Assembly: GCF_032854445.1 (NCBI RefSeq)
Contig: NW_027018048.1
Location: 1-64,000, forward strand
DNA: 64,000 nucleotides
Source: Liolophura sinensis
Taxonomy: Eukaryota > Mollusca > Polyplacophora > Chitonida > Chitonidae
Direction: 5' to 3'
The notes beneath the pieces are model-generated. The model was not told the DNA's origin, searched no databases, and was given only the letters and a program-made list of their open reading frames with translations. The position numbers and the translations under genes were made by a program. Positions 63,324-64,000 of the stretch are shown here, piece after piece (position 1 is the stretch's first letter; each line of letters starts with the position of its first letter).

Positions 63324-64000
63324 AGACCAGGCAAAAATGCAAAAGTGGAAAAACTGTTCCAGTGCTACTAGTAAAAGGCTAATCCGACGTATTTTGTGAC
63401 GAGAAATCGAATGGTGCAAACCGCGTTGCTCTTCGACCAATACTTTTGGCTGTAGTGACAATTGAATGATCATTGATGTCATAATCACGTGCGTAGCAAC
63501 GGCTCTTACTCCATGGAAACCAGGAAAATTTGATATTTTTTAACAACTGCCGATGCCTGGCCCAATTCCGCATCTTTTGGCACCTTATAAATGTGGGTCA
63601 GTGTTTAGTTGTACTTTTTACAGCAGACTGTATCAAGTACCTTGTGTTTTTCATGTACAAATGGTTTGGTTTTTCTACACGTAGATAAAGACATTGAGAT
63701 TGTCTTGGACTTAGAAATAAGACAATTGCTGGGTGAGTTAAATGGGCTTGGCCCAAAGATTTCAGGTCTTCTGGGCTACCGAAGGGCACATAACTTATAG
63801 TCAAAAGTTGAATATAGTAATGACCAGTCGCGATTGTACAGAGTACAGTGTAGCCGATTTCAATTAACAAAACACCCAGGCAAAAATACAAAAGTGGACA
63901 AACTGTTCCAGTGCTGCTGGTAAGAGGCTAATCCGACTTATTTTGTGACGAGAAATCGAATGGTGCAAACTGCGTTGCTCTCCGACCAATACTTTTGGCT
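63324..64000 (+). repeat. Seven-unit HOR, start of copy 2 (cut by window end)
   Basis: 677 bp that match 59481 onward almost base for base. Differences seen: tgtacaaatgg here and tgtagaaatgg there in X, and taagaggc here and taagcggc there in Y. Only X and part of Y are inside the window. Confidence 0.8.
63690..64000 (+). repeat. Partial satellite unit cut by the window end
   Basis: The last 311 bp start at the unit landmark gacattgag and stop inside the unit just after the tacttttggct segment. It is a Y-type unit in its right part (tacaaaagtggac at 63887, actgcg, and gacttatt where gacgtatt is usual). The array therefore continues beyond the window. Confidence 0.95.

Larger units (their letters stand above)
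1..64000 (+). repeat. Tandem satellite DNA array, ~549-bp unit, ~116.6 copies
   Basis: The whole window is a head-to-tail array of one unit. The landmark gacattgagattgtctt recurs every 549 bp from position 1 to 63690, with drift of only a few bases across 116 units. All copies lie in the same orientation. Many neighbours are exactly 549 bp apart; for example, equivalent points at 6385, 6934, 7483, 8032, 8581, 10228 and 10777 are whole multiples of 549. Divergence between units is mostly substitutions in linked blocks plus scattered one-base indels. No unique sequence, transposon or gene interrupts it. Large homogenised arrays like this are typical of eukaryotic heterochromatin such as centromeres; that placement is inference. 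I do not recognise the family. Confidence 0.98.

Noticed and set aside
1-64000. CRISPR array
   Set aside because: The repeated element is the whole 549 bp. There are no short repeats separated by unique spacers.
1-64000. Tandem gene cluster (5S rRNA, spliced leader, snRNA, histone, rDNA spacer)
   Set aside because: I see no 5S, SL, U-RNA or histone sequence on either strand of the unit, and no region of the unit is strikingly more conserved than the rest, as a gene within a spacer would be.
1-64000. Bacterial or phage DNA with an unknown system
   Set aside because: There are no genes, ribosome-binding sites or operon structure. A 64-kb pure satellite is a eukaryotic feature.

Overview
The window is one uninterrupted head-to-tail satellite DNA array. 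A unit of about 549 bp repeats from the first base to the last. I count 116 complete units (positions 1-63689, net length only 5 bp more than 116 x 549) plus a 311-bp partial unit. All copies share one orientation. I see no unique sequence, no transposon, no inversion, no RNA gene and no convincing protein gene. By hand count the consensus is about 41.5% G+C, with 18 CpGs per unit. A homogenised tandem array of this size and unit length points to a eukaryote and a heterochromatic locus (centromeric, pericentromeric or subtelomeric). I do not recognise the satellite and cannot name the organism.

The interest lies in the second level of organisation. Units fall into subfamilies defined by linked variant blocks. 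I name them S, S', N, M, J, W, K, C, T, P, Q, R, X, Y, G and V; the letters are mine. Subfamilies recur in ordered series (higher-order repeats, HORs), and the HOR length changes along the window. Layout: 1-5.1 kb is mainly three-unit order. A five-unit block N-M-S-S'-M at 1279-4023 recurs at 25429-28173. 4.0-12.8 kb is irregular, with J every fourth unit. 12806-19391 holds two copies of a six-unit HOR (W'-K-C-W-S-T). 19392-23782 holds two copies of a four-unit HOR (W-K'-S-T) that looks like the six-mer minus two adjacent units. 23.8-32.6 kb is mixed. 32559-34765 is the module P-Q-R-S. Related large blocks A (34766-40133), B (42449-48932) and C (58931-63200) follow. Two copies of a five-unit HOR (P-Q-R-S-C) lie at 52886-58382. 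A seven-unit period starts at 59481 and is cut by the window end.

The reading frames that recur in each unit are by-products of the repeat. 549 is divisible by 3, so the same short frames reappear in phase, but every frame has stops in each unit, many copies carry frameshifts, and the longest frames begin at GTG or TTG instead of ATG. No set of genes acts together here. Any function would be structural (chromatin, centromere) or through satellite transcripts. Short motifs worth noting are an almost invariant CACGTG, splice-like sites, a hairpin whose stem is lengthened in some subfamilies, and an AATAAA variant confined to the right half. Several zones dense in one-base indels may be assembly or polishing errors.
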